This document shows, piece after piece, positions 9,869-18,629 of a stretch of DNA of 64,000 bases. The DNA lies in assembly GCA_020249775.1 (NCBI GenBank), contig JADCFA010000005.1:1-64000 (forward strand), read 5' to 3'. The stretch's first letter is position 1. Each line of letters begins with the position of its first letter. This DNA comes from Roseomonas sp. Its GTDB lineage: Bacteria > Pseudomonadota > Alphaproteobacteria > Acetobacterales > Acetobacteraceae. The translations under genes and the position numbers were made by a program. The notes under the pieces were generated by a model. It was not told where the DNA came from and ran no database searches. It saw only the letters and a program-made list of their open reading frames with translations.

Positions 9869-11095
9869 TTACGAACGCACCAGCGCGCAGCCGCCTTCAC
9901 CGATCGGGCGGAAGGCTTCCTCGGCCGGGGTGGTTTGCAGCAGCTTGTAGTAATCCCAAGGTTTCCTGCTTTCGGCCGGCGTCTTCACCTCAAACAGGTA
10001 GGAGGGGATAAGGCGACGACCATCCGGGCGAATGATGGCCTTGCCGTAAAGATCATCCTCGGAAGGCTGCGCCTTCATCCGGTTGATAAGATCAAGACCG
10101 GAAGCCTTGGCCGCCGGCACGCCCATCGCTGCCACAGTCTTCAGAAAGTGCAGCGTGCCAGAATAGCAGCCGGCATGGATCATATTCGGGTAATTGGTCG
10201 GCACGCGCCGCAGCATGCGTTCCGTCCAGGCGCGGGTCTTGTCATTCAGATCCCAATAGAAGCTTTCGGTGCAAACCAGCCCTTGCGCCGTTTGCAGCCC
10301 AAGGCCATGGACGTCATTCACAAAAAGCAGCAGTGACGCAAGCTTGATCCCGCGCCGCGTCAGTCCGAATTCTGCCGCCTGCTTCACGCAATTCTGCGTA
10401 TCGGCACCGGCATTCGCGAGCCCAATCACCTTGGCGCGCGAAGCCTGCGCCTGCACCAGGAAGGAGGAGAAATCCGTCGTGCCCGGGAAGGGTGTCCGCA
10501 CCTGGCCAATGATACGCCCGCCGGCCGCGCGCACAAAATTCGTGGTATCGCGTTCCAGCGCGTGGCCAAAGGCGTAATCGGCGGTGATGAAGAACCAGGT
10601 ATCGCCGCCCGCGCGCACGGTTGCACCACCGGTGGACCGCGCCAGCATGAAGGTATCATAGGCCCAGTGGATCGTATTGGGGCTGCATTGCGCGCCCGTC
10701 AGGTCAGCGGTGGCCGAACCGACATTGATATAGGCCTTGTTCTTTTCACGCGCGACATTGGAAACGGCCAACCCCACGGAGGAGGTCGGCACATCAATGA
10801 TCAGGTCCACACCCTGATCATACCATTGCCGCGCAAGGTTCACGCCGACATCCGGACGGTTCTGATGGTCGGCTTCGATGATTTCCACCCGGAAGCCGTG
10901 GCTCGCGCCGAATTCGGCTGCCGCTTCGCGCGCAGCGGCGACCGAAGTCGGGCCCGTATTGTCGCGATACATGCCTGACATATCGGTCATGACACCGATG
11001 CGAACGGTATTTGCCGCCTGCGCGCGCGCAAGGGAGAGCGGCAGGGCGCCGGTGGCGGCCGCTCCGGCTAGAACATGACGACGTGAAAGCTGCAT
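9869..11095 (-). CDS. ABC transporter substrate-binding protein, HAAT family (second tandem copy)
   Basis: The 408-residue paralogue has a signal sequence with the SRRHVLAG twin-arginine-like motif and cleavage expected after ARA. It then reads NTVRIGVMTDMSGMYRDNT. Compared with its neighbours it has TSVAAAREAAAEFGASHGF in the first lobe, where they carry a cysteine-containing stretch. The 26-base gap to the next copy contains no terminator. Ligand unknown; urea/amide and aromatic-acid binders are also found in this family. Confidence 0.9.
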   Translation of the reverse strand: MQLSRRHVLAGAAATGALPLSLARAQAANTVRIGVMTDMSGMYRDNTGPTSVAAAREAAAEFGASHGFRVEIIEADHQNRPDVGVNLARQWYDQGVDLIIDVPTSSVGLAVSNVAREKNKAYINVGSATADLTGAQCSPNTIHWAYDTFMLARSTGGATVRAGGDTWFFITADYAFGHALERDTTNFVRAAGGRIIGQVRTPFPGTTDFSSFLVQAQASRAKVIGLANAGADTQNCVKQAAEFGLTRRGIKLASLLLFVNDVHGLGLQTAQGLVCTESFYWDLNDKTRAWTERMLRRVPTNYPNMIHAGCYSGTLHFLKTVAAMGVPAAKASGLDLINRMKAQPSEDDLYGKAIIRPDGRRLIPSYLFEVKTPAESRKPWDYYKLLQTTPAEEAFRPIGEGGCALVRS

Positions 11096-11128
11096 TTTTT
11101 GTCTCTCCCAAGCGATGATGTTTTCGGA

Positions 11129-12364
11129 TCAGCTGCGCACCAGCGGGCAATTGCCTTCAGCCGTCGGACGGAAAGCTTCCTCACCCGGCGTCGTCTGCAA
11201 GAGCTTATAGTAATCCCAAGGACCGCGGCTTTCCGCCGGCGTCTTCACTTCAAACAGATAGGCCGGATGAAGCTTGCGGCCATCGGCACGGATCGTGCCC
11301 TTGCCGAAGCAATCATCATCTGTCGGTATCGCCTTCATGCGCGCAACCGCCGCCGCACCATCGGCCTTCGCAGCCGCAACGCCCATATCGGCCACAGCCT
11401 TCAGATAATGCAGCGCGCCCGCATATGAACCGGCATGGGTCATGGCAGGCATATTCGGCGCCATGGCCGAACGGACCTTATTGGTGAAGCGGCGCGTCGC
11501 GTCATTCAAATCCCAATAGAAGGTTTCGGTCAGCACCAGCCCCTGCGCGGTCGCCAGCCCAAGCGCATGCACATCGTTCAGGAACATGAGCAAGGAGGCG
11601 ATTTTGATGCCGCGGCGCGTAATACCGAATTCGGCAGCCTGCTTGACGCAATTGGTGGTATCCGCCCCCGCATTGGCAAGCCCGATCACCTTAGCGCGCG
11701 AAGCCTGCGCCTGCACCAGGAAGGATGAGAAATCGGTCGTCCCTGGGAAGGGCGTGCGCACCTGTCCCAGAACCCGTCCACCAGCGGCACGGATGAAGTT
11801 TCCGGTATCGCGTTCCAGCGCATGGCCGAAGGCGTAATCCGCCGTGATGAAGAACCAGCTATCGCCACCCGCGCGCACCATGGCCCCGCCGGTGGATTTG
11901 GCGCACATCCAGGTGTCATAGGTCCAATGCACGGTATTGGCGTTGCAACGCGCCCCGGTCAGGTCGCTGGTGGCCGCACTGCAATTGATATGCACCTTGT
12001 TCTTTTCGCGGCAGATATCGGAAACCGCCAGCGCCACCGAGGATGTGGTGACATCCAGCAGCACATCCACGCCATCGCGGTCAATCCATTGCCGCGCGAT
12101 ATTCACGCCAACGTCAGGGCGGTTTTGATGATCCGCCGCGAGCACTTCGATATTGAAGCCGCGGCCAGCAAATTCCTGCACGGCAGCGCGCGCGCAGACA
12201 ACCGAACTCATGCCCGAAATATCGCGATACATGCCCGACATGTCGTTCAGCACGCCGATCTTAATCGTATTCGCGGCCTGCGCCTTGGCGCTGCGATAGG
12301 GCAGCGCACCAAAGGCCGCGGCGCCGGCGGAACCGGCCAGAATGTCCCGACGTGAAAGGCTCAT
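11129..12364 (-). CDS. ABC transporter substrate-binding protein, HAAT family (first tandem copy)
   Basis: The start was placed at the ATG at 12364 because AAAAAGGGAG lies just upstream and the signal sequence (SRRDILAGSAGAAAFGALP, twin-arginine-like) begins there. The open frame extends 18 codons further without a better start. The mature protein begins NTIKIGVLNDMSGMYRDIS. It is about 411 residues and closely related to the two following genes. Unlike them it reads QWIDRDGVDVLLDVTTSS, with one extra residue. Confidence 0.9.
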   Translation of the reverse strand: MSLSRRDILAGSAGAAAFGALPYRSAKAQAANTIKIGVLNDMSGMYRDISGMSSVVCARAAVQEFAGRGFNIEVLAADHQNRPDVGVNIARQWIDRDGVDVLLDVTTSSVALAVSDICREKNKVHINCSAATSDLTGARCNANTVHWTYDTWMCAKSTGGAMVRAGGDSWFFITADYAFGHALERDTGNFIRAAGGRVLGQVRTPFPGTTDFSSFLVQAQASRAKVIGLANAGADTTNCVKQAAEFGITRRGIKIASLLMFLNDVHALGLATAQGLVLTETFYWDLNDATRRFTNKVRSAMAPNMPAMTHAGSYAGALHYLKAVADMGVAAAKADGAAAVARMKAIPTDDDCFGKGTIRADGRKLHPAYLFEVKTPAESRGPWDYYKLLQTTPGEEAFRPTAEGNCPLVRS

Positions 12365-12414
12365 TTCTTGTCTCCCTTTTTCTTGCGTTTTCCCATCAAG
12401 TGGAAAAGCTTGGC

Positions 12415-13158
12415 TCAAACACCCAGATATTCATGCAACCGGTCCAAGGATGAATTCAGGTCTTCATTGGCGACCATATCCACCACGCGGCCATGTTCCA
12501 TGACGTAATGCCGATCCGCAACCGTTTGCGCGAAGCGGAAATTCTGTTCGACCAGCAGCACGGTGAAGCCGCGCTTCTTCAATTCACGAATGGTCCGCCC
12601 GATCTGCTGCACAATCACCGGCGCCAGGCCTTCTGATGGCTCATCCAACAGCAAAAGCCGCGCGCCGGTCCGCAGGATGCGCGCAATGGCCAACATCTGC
12701 TGCTCACCGCCCGAAAGCTTCGTGCCTTGGCTGCGCGCCCTTTCCTTCAAATTGGGAAATAGCGTGTAGATTTCATCCAAGGGCAGCCCGCCGGGGCGCA
12801 CCATGGGCGGCAGCAACAGGTTTTCCGTAACATCGAGCGAGGCAAAAATCCCGCGCTCCTCAGGGCAATAGGCAACACCCGCGCGCGCAATCACATCAGG
12901 CCGCGCGGCGATGATTTCATTGCCCTCATACTTCACCGAACCGCTGCGCCGCGGCACCAGGCCCATGATGGACCGCAAGGTGGAGGTCTTGCCGGCACCA
13001 TTGCGGCCCAGCAGCGTCACCACTTCCCCTTCGCGGATATCAATATCAACGCCGTGCAGCACATGGCTTTCGCCATACCAGGCCTCAAGCCCGCGCACTT
13101 CCATCAGCGCGCCGGTGCTGGCCTTGGCGCCTGCAGGCGCTGTCATCACATCAGCCAT
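12415..13158 (-). CDS. livF: Branched-chain amino acid-type ABC transporter ATP-binding protein (LivF family)
   Basis: A 247-residue ATPase subunit with Walker A GRNGAGKT, signature LSGGEQQMLAIAR, Walker B LLLLDEP and the LivF-typical GLAPVIVQQI. The start chosen is the ATG at 13158 (MADVMTAPAG). Longer in-frame readings to 13251 add a basic leader with no family resemblance, and they overlap the LivG gene far more than the eight bases accepted here. Confidence 0.92.
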   Translation of the reverse strand: MADVMTAPAGAKASTGALMEVRGLEAWYGESHVLHGVDIDIREGEVVTLLGRNGAGKTSTLRSIMGLVPRRSGSVKYEGNEIIAARPDVIARAGVAYCPEERGIFASLDVTENLLLPPMVRPGGLPLDEIYTLFPNLKERARSQGTKLSGGEQQMLAIARILRTGARLLLLDEPSEGLAPVIVQQIGRTIRELKKRGFTVLLVEQNFRFAQTVADRHYVMEHGRVVDMVANEDLNSSLDRLHEYLGV

Positions 13159-13930
13159 GGGCGGCCTCCGTCGGGGCTTCCGATCCAAGATAGGCGGCGA
13201 TAACATCGGGGTTGCGCGACACAGAGGCATAATCGCCTTCCGCCAGCACACTGCCGCGCGCGAGCACGGTAATGGTATCGCAAAGCCCCTGCACCACGCG
13301 AAGATTATGTTCCACTAGCAAAACGGTGCGACCGACGGAAACGCGCTTCACCAGCGCCACCACGCGGTCCACATCATCATGCGCCATGCCCGCAGTTGGT
13401 TCATCGAGCAGCATCATCACGGGATCAAGGGCGAGAGTGGTCGCGATTTCGAGCGCGCGCTTGCGCCCATAGGGCAATTCACCAGCGGTCAGGTGCATCC
13501 ATTCCGTCAGGCCCACATCGGCCAGCAATTCCTCGGCCCGCGTATCAAACTTGCGCAGAACCGAATCGGAACGCCAGAAATCGAAGGAACCGCCCCGGGC
13601 GCGTTGCAAGGCCACGCGCACATTCTCAAGCACCGTCAGATGCGGAAACACCGCCGAAATCTGGAAGCTCCGCACCAGGCCAAGGCGCGCCACTTCGGCG
13701 GCCTTCATGCCCGTGATGTCGCGCCCTTCATAGCGAATGGCGCCCCGCGTCGGCGGCAGGAATTTGGTTAGCAGATTGAAGCAAGTGGTCTTGCCGGCGC
13801 CATTCGGGCCGATCAAGCCATGGATGGTGCCCCGGCGAACATTCAGGTTCACGTCGCTCACGGCAACGAAGCCCCGGAATTCCTTGGTAAGCCCTTCCGT
13901 CTCAAGGATGGTCTCAGACACCTGAACCAC
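13151..13930 (-). CDS. livG: Branched-chain amino acid-type ABC transporter ATP-binding protein (LivG family)
   Basis: First gene of the operon: 259 residues with Walker A GPNGAGKT, signature LPYGRKRALEIATTLA (the relaxed signature seen in LivG) and Walker B MLLDEP followed by AGMAHDD. The likely start is GTG at 13930 behind AAGAGGGGGG. It dimerises with LivF to drive the LivH/LivM pore. The 120 bases upstream, before the trigger-factor terminator, must hold the operon promoter, but no convincing -35/-10 pair was picked out. Confidence 0.92.
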   Translation of the reverse strand: MVQVSETILETEGLTKEFRGFVAVSDVNLNVRRGTIHGLIGPNGAGKTTCFNLLTKFLPPTRGAIRYEGRDITGMKAAEVARLGLVRSFQISAVFPHLTVLENVRVALQRARGGSFDFWRSDSVLRKFDTRAEELLADVGLTEWMHLTAGELPYGRKRALEIATTLALDPVMMLLDEPTAGMAHDDVDRVVALVKRVSVGRTVLLVEHNLRVVQGLCDTITVLARGSVLAEGDYASVSRNPDVIAAYLGSEAPTEAAHG

Positions 13931-14049
13931 GCCCCCCTCTTGATTGCAGCGGTTGATACCGCGAAGCCTCTTTGGACCCTACCTATGCGAGGCTTGGTCT
14001 TCCTGCAAGCCACCCCCTTCAATTCCCGAGAAAATTGCCGCCGGCCGGC

Positions 14050-14087
14050 TTGAACAAAAAAAGGGCAGAGGTTGCCCCCTGCCCTTT
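14050..14087 (-). terminator. Rho-independent terminator of the trigger factor gene
   Basis: On the minus strand AAGGGCAG (14086-14079) pairs with CTGCCCTT (14068-14061) across a ten-base loop, followed by a run of seven T. It begins about 24 bases after the tig stop codon. Confidence 0.85.
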
Positions 14088-14109
14088 CCAGCCCTCCCGG
14101 CATGCAGGC

Positions 14110-15960
14110 TCAGGCTTCAGACAATTCCTCAGGCTTCACCTGACGCTCGGCCACCTTGGCGAGTTCCAGAATGAAATCCACCACCTTTTCCTCAAAAATC
14201 GGCGCGCGCAGGTTTTCCATCGCTTCCGGATTCTTGCGGAAGAATTCGATCACCTGCTGTTCCTGGCCGCGGTAGCGCATGGCTTCCTGACGCAGCGCGC
14301 CGGTCAGCTCTTCAGGGGTCACCTGGATATTGTTGCTCCGCCCGATTTCAGACAGCAGCAGGCCAAGGCGAATACGGCGCTGGGCGATGCCGCGATATTC
14401 ATCGCGCAGCGTCGCCTCATCCTTGCCGGCATCATCCGCATCAAGCCGCCCGGCCTTCAAATCCGCTTCCACGCGCTGCCAGATTTGGCTGAATTCACCC
14501 TCCACCATGCCTTCCGGCACGGGGAAGCCTGCCTGATCGGCCAGCTTGTCCAGAAGGGCGCGCTTGAGCCGCATGCGCGACATGCCATCATATTCGCGCT
14601 GCAAGCCTTCCTTCACCTGGGCCTGCAAAGCGGCAAGATCGGCTTGGCCCACGGTCTTCGCCAATTCATCATCAATGGCGCGCGGCACGCGCTGTTGCAG
14701 CTTTTTCGCCGTGATGGAAAACACTGCGTGCTTGCCCGCCAATTCGGCCGAGCCATAATCCAGCGGAAACACCACCTGGATATCGCGGCTTTCGCCAACC
14801 GAAAGCCCTTCCATCTGTTCGGTGAAGCCCGGGATGAAGCCCGGCCCGCCCACTTCAATGGGCATATCGGTGGCAGAACCACCGGCAAAGGGCGCCAGCG
14901 CCGGTTCTTCCGTACCCGCAATCAACCGCGCTGGGCCGATGCGCAGCGTGAATTCCACCGCCGCACCTGCGGGCATGCCATGCAGATAGATGAATGGCCG
15001 GCAGGCGCCAATTTCCGCCTGGTTCGGGAAGGTGAAGGCAAGCGTGCTGCGCCCTGCCGCCACATCAAACGCCACCCGCTGCATATCCAGGAAATCAACA
15101 CTATCCTGGCCAAGGCTGTAGAAATTGAAGCCAAGCTTGCTTTGCGTGGCTTCCGGCAGGCTGCCCGAAAGCACCTTGGTGGTGACCATCAGGCTTTGCG
15201 TCGCACCCGGCGCCGCGGCGATGCCCTTCGGCCCTTCCAGGAACACCTGCACCCAGCCAGCGTCACTGGTCGTGCCGCTCACGCGCAGATCGAAATAGGG
15301 CAGCGCTTCTTCCGTGCCGATGGCAGCGACTTCGGACTTCAAGCCGCCCGAAAGCCCAATCTCCCACCCGCGCGGCGCCTGGCCCGGAATGCCGGGCACG
15401 GCGCCAAGGGCGGGGCCATTGGTCAGCAGGTCGGGCACCACGGAACCGGCGAAATCGCACACCATCACCTCGCCCTTGGCGGCCGGGCGGGCTTCATTCA
15501 CATCGGCCAATTCGCCATTGCGGGTCGCAAGCGTTTCCAGGATTTTCTGCACTTCCTCATCCGAAGGCTCAGCGCGCAGGCGTTCCAATTCAATGCCGGA
15601 GAAATCAGGCATCGGCACATCCGGCAGCACTTCCAATTCCATGCGGAATTCTAGATCAGCGCCTTCGGCGAAATTCGTGACTTCGATCTTTGGCTGCAAC
15701 GCGGGCTTCAAGCCACGATCCGTCACCACCTTGCGCGAGGCATCGCCCACGGATTGTTCCAGCACCTCCCCCATCACGGCGGTGCCGTAACGCTGCCGCA
15801 CAATAGAAAGCGGCACCTTGCCCGGGCGGAAGCCCGGCAGCGAAACCGTCTTGGCGATTTCGGAAAGGCGCTTTTCGCGGCTGGAGGCGATATCGCCTGC
15901 CGGAAGCGTCACGGAATAGGCGCGCTTCAAACCTTCATGCGCGAGCTCATTAACCTGCAT
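14110..15960 (-). CDS. tig: Trigger factor with a large insertion in the PPIase domain
   Basis: Trigger factor is the ribosome-bound chaperone and prolyl isomerase that meets nascent chains at the exit tunnel. The N-terminal ribosome-binding domain is intact, with signature GFRPGKVP at residues 43-50. The PPIase (FKBP) domain starts GEVMVCDFAGSV (163-174), is broken by about 180 extra residues (175-357), then resumes FAGGSATDMPIEVGGPGF. The C-terminal chaperone arm is complete. The total of 616 residues compares with about 430-450 usually. The insert reads like a jelly-roll module of phage tail fibres (GWEIGLSGG, YFDLRVSGTT, VEFTLRIGPARL). The ATG at 15960 was preferred because families begin MQV; 15975 is an alternative. 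The gene follows tRNA-Leu on the same strand. Confidence 0.93.
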   Translation of the reverse strand: MQVNELAHEGLKRAYSVTLPAGDIASSREKRLSEIAKTVSLPGFRPGKVPLSIVRQRYGTAVMGEVLEQSVGDASRKVVTDRGLKPALQPKIEVTNFAEGADLEFRMELEVLPDVPMPDFSGIELERLRAEPSDEEVQKILETLATRNGELADVNEARPAAKGEVMVCDFAGSVVPDLLTNGPALGAVPGIPGQAPRGWEIGLSGGLKSEVAAIGTEEALPYFDLRVSGTTSDAGWVQVFLEGPKGIAAAPGATQSLMVTTKVLSGSLPEATQSKLGFNFYSLGQDSVDFLDMQRVAFDVAAGRSTLAFTFPNQAEIGACRPFIYLHGMPAGAAVEFTLRIGPARLIAGTEEPALAPFAGGSATDMPIEVGGPGFIPGFTEQMEGLSVGESRDIQVVFPLDYGSAELAGKHAVFSITAKKLQQRVPRAIDDELAKTVGQADLAALQAQVKEGLQREYDGMSRMRLKRALLDKLADQAGFPVPEGMVEGEFSQIWQRVEADLKAGRLDADDAGKDEATLRDEYRGIAQRRIRLGLLLSEIGRSNNIQVTPEELTGALRQEAMRYRGQEQQVIEFFRKNPEAMENLRAPIFEEKVVDFILELAKVAERQVKPEELSEA

Positions 15961-16011
15961 CGGAGGATCGTCCATCCCAAGCTAGAGAAACAAAAGGCAC
16001 TGGCGGCGCTT

Positions 16012-16096
16012 TGGTGCGGGCGAAGGGACTCGAACCCCCAAGGCTTGCGCCACCGGAACCTAAATCCGGCGTGTCTACCAATTCCACCACGCCCGC
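16012..16096 (-). tRNA. tRNA-Leu, anticodon UAG, with encoded CCA
   Basis: Read on the minus strand, the acceptor stem GCGGGCG (from 16096) pairs with CGCCCGC before discriminator A and an encoded CCA (16014-16012). The anticodon arm CCGGA-TTTAGGT-TCCGG gives anticodon TAG, the extra arm is long as in class II tRNAs, and the T arm is GGGGGTTCGAGTCCC. It decodes CUA leucine codons. It lies 51 bases upstream of the trigger factor, a pairing common in alphaproteobacteria. Confidence 0.95.
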
Positions 16097-16180
16097 GCCG
16101 GACGGCGCCGCGCCGCGGTCGGCGGCTGGGCTTTAGCCCATGCCTCGGCGCTTTCCAAGTGAGGTCGCGTCAATTCCGCT

Positions 16181-18565
16181 TCAAGAAACCAGGGCCTGGG
16201 CCGCGGCATCCAAAATGGTGGCCTCATCCAGCCCATATTCGCGGTAAAGGTCGGGGATATCGCCGGCCTGGCCGAAGCGGTCCACACCCAGCGGCACCAC
16301 CCTCTGCCCGCGGACAGACCCAAGCCAGGCATGGGCGGCCGGGTGGCCATCCAGCACCGTGACAAGGGCAGCGCCGGGGGCCAGGGGTGCCAGCAGGGTT
16401 TCAATCCAGCTTGGCGCACCAAAACCGGCCCGCGCCTTGCGCCGCGCCGCAAGCCAATCCGTATGCAGCTTGTCCGGGCTGGTGATGGCGAGCAGCCCGG
16501 CTTCGGGGATGTCTTCGCGGATGGTATTGAAAGCCGCCATGGCCTCGGGCGCCAGGGCGCCTTGGTAGGCCAGCGCAAAACTTGCCCCCGGTGCGGGCGG
16601 CACCACCCAATGCGCGCCGGCAATCACCGCCGCCGGATCAAGGCTGCGTTCGGGCTGTTCCAGCCCGCGCGTGGAAAGCCGGAGCCATACCGCCGAGCCA
16701 TCGGGCTTTTGCATGTGATGGAAGGCATGGCGCAGCAGGATCGCCAATTCATCCGCATGGGCGGGTTCGTAGGATACAAGCCTATCCTGCGCCATGCCGA
16801 TCAGCGGCGTATTGACGCTTTGATGCTGGCCGCCTTCCGGTGCCAAGGTCAGGCCGGAAGGCGTTGAAACCAAGAGAAACCGCGCATCCTGATAGCAGGC
16901 ATAAATCAGCGCATCCAGGCCGCGATTGACGAAAGGGTCATAGACGGTGCCCACCGGCAAAAGCCGCGCACCGTAAAGCCGATCCGCAAGGCCAAGCCCC
17001 GCCAGCAGCAGGAACAGGTTCTGTTCCGCAATACCCAATTCCACATGCTGGCCTTCCGGCGACATGCCCCAGCGCTGGGCAGAAGCCAGCTTCGCATCGC
17101 GGAACACATCATTCTTTTTGTGGCGGTCAAAAATGCCGCGCCTATTCACCCAGGGGCCAAGATTGGTGGAAACCGTCACATCCGGGCTTGTCGTGACGAT
17201 GCGCTTGGCGAGTTCGGCATTCTCCCCCTGCCCGCGGCCGATTTCGGCCAGAATCTCGCCAAAGGCAGCCTGGGTGGAGTGCTTGCGCCCCGCCGGCACG
17301 CGCGGCGCGGTGAAGCGTTCCGGCACATGGATCAGGGGCGATTGCAGGGCGCGGCCCTGGGGTGACAGGGGCTTGGCGAAATCAATACTGGCAAGGAAGT
17401 CGCGCAATTCTTCTTCGGGCACATCAAGCCCTTCGAATTCATCCCATTCATGGCCGGGGCGGATGCGCATGGCCTCACGGAAGCCTTCCATCTGCTCCTT
17501 CGTCATCAGCCCGGCATGGTTGTCCTTATGGCCGGCGAAGGGCAGGCCCATGCCCTTGATGGTATAGGCAATGAAGCAGGTCGGCTGATCGCCCGCCGCA
17601 TCCTGGGCGCGGAAGGCCTCGGTCAGGGTTTCAATGTCATGCCCGCCGAGATTGGTCATGAGCGCGGAAAGCTCATCATCCGAAAGCGGGTCAATAATGG
17701 CGCGAATGCCGGCAACGCGGCCAAGCTCGGCCAGGATGGCAGCGCGCCAGGCGGCACCACCCTGAAAGGTCAGCGCGGCGTAAAGGCTGTTCGGGCAATC
17801 ATCAATCCAGCGGCGCAATTGATCGCCATCGGGCCGGGCAAAGGCTGCTTCCAGCTTGCGGCCATATTTGAGTGTGACGACATTCCAGCCCATATCGCGG
17901 AACAACCCCTCGATCCGGCCAAAAAGCCTGTCCGGCACAACGGAATCGAGGGATTGGCGGTTGTAATCCACCACCCACCAGACATTGCGGATATCGTGCT
18001 TCCAGCCTTCCAAAAGGGCTTCGTAGATATTGCCCTCATCCAATTCGGCATCGCCCACCACGGCGACATGCCGGCCAGGCGGAATACCCTCGGGCGCCAT
18101 GCGGTGCAGATGCACATAATCCTGCACCAGCGAGCCGAAGGAGGCGAGCGCCACGCCAAGCCCGACAGAGCCGGTGGAGAAATCCACCTCTGACCCGTCC
18201 TTCACACGCGACGGATAGGGCTGAATGCCGCCGAATTGACGGAGCGTTTCCAATTTTTCCCGCTGCTGCCGGCCCAGCAGGTAATTGATGGCATGGAATA
18301 CCGGCCCGGCATGGGGCTTCACCGCCACGCGATCGGCGGGTTTCAGGATATCGAAATAGAGCGCGGTCAGGATGGAAATGCAGGAAGCGCAAGATGCCTG
18401 ATGCCCGCCCACCTTCAACCCATCCCGATTGGGGCGGATATGATTGGCGTGGTGGATCATCCAGGAAGACAGCCAAAGCAGCTTCCTCTCCAGCGCATGG
18501 AGCATTTCCGTCCGCCGGGCGCTGCCCGGCAAATGGCGGGCCTTGCCCTTGCCTTGCACTGTCAT
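16181..18565 (-). CDS. Transketolase-like thiamine-diphosphate enzyme (AceE-type E1)
   Basis: A 794-residue single-chain enzyme of the transketolase/pyruvate dehydrogenase E1 (AceE) superfamily. The ThDP-Mg motif runs from GDAELDEG (171-178) to the Asn in DYNRQSLD (200-207). An early HHANHIRPN and KVGGHQASCASCIS resemble AceE-like proteins. The C-terminal part carries the pyrimidine and transketolase-C domains (GIAEQNLFLLLAGLGLAD). The ATG at 18565 was chosen behind GGGGGA; a TTG at 18583 is possible. No E2 or E3 gene is nearby, so it may act alone or with a complex encoded elsewhere. The true substrate is unknown. Confidence 0.85.
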   Translation of the reverse strand: MTVQGKGKARHLPGSARRTEMLHALERKLLWLSSWMIHHANHIRPNRDGLKVGGHQASCASCISILTALYFDILKPADRVAVKPHAGPVFHAINYLLGRQQREKLETLRQFGGIQPYPSRVKDGSEVDFSTGSVGLGVALASFGSLVQDYVHLHRMAPEGIPPGRHVAVVGDAELDEGNIYEALLEGWKHDIRNVWWVVDYNRQSLDSVVPDRLFGRIEGLFRDMGWNVVTLKYGRKLEAAFARPDGDQLRRWIDDCPNSLYAALTFQGGAAWRAAILAELGRVAGIRAIIDPLSDDELSALMTNLGGHDIETLTEAFRAQDAAGDQPTCFIAYTIKGMGLPFAGHKDNHAGLMTKEQMEGFREAMRIRPGHEWDEFEGLDVPEEELRDFLASIDFAKPLSPQGRALQSPLIHVPERFTAPRVPAGRKHSTQAAFGEILAEIGRGQGENAELAKRIVTTSPDVTVSTNLGPWVNRRGIFDRHKKNDVFRDAKLASAQRWGMSPEGQHVELGIAEQNLFLLLAGLGLADRLYGARLLPVGTVYDPFVNRGLDALIYACYQDARFLLVSTPSGLTLAPEGGQHQSVNTPLIGMAQDRLVSYEPAHADELAILLRHAFHHMQKPDGSAVWLRLSTRGLEQPERSLDPAAVIAGAHWVVPPAPGASFALAYQGALAPEAMAAFNTIREDIPEAGLLAITSPDKLHTDWLAARRKARAGFGAPSWIETLLAPLAPGAALVTVLDGHPAAHAWLGSVRGQRVVPLGVDRFGQAGDIPDLYREYGLDEATILDAAAQALVS

Positions 18566-18629
18566 GATCAGATCCCCCGACAACCTGCCGGCAATATGGC
18601 GGTTTGATAGCCCTGACGGAAGGGGGAAA

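Noticed and set aside
8610..12364. Assembly duplication as explanation for the three binding-protein genes
   Set aside because: The copies differ at many positions and in signal sequence, so they are real paralogues.
13972..15654. Long plus-strand ORF (560 codons) opposite trigger factor
   Set aside because: It lies wholly opposite the tig gene and its terminator, has no ribosome site and reads as low-complexity His/Arg/Ala sequence typical of a high-GC shadow frame.
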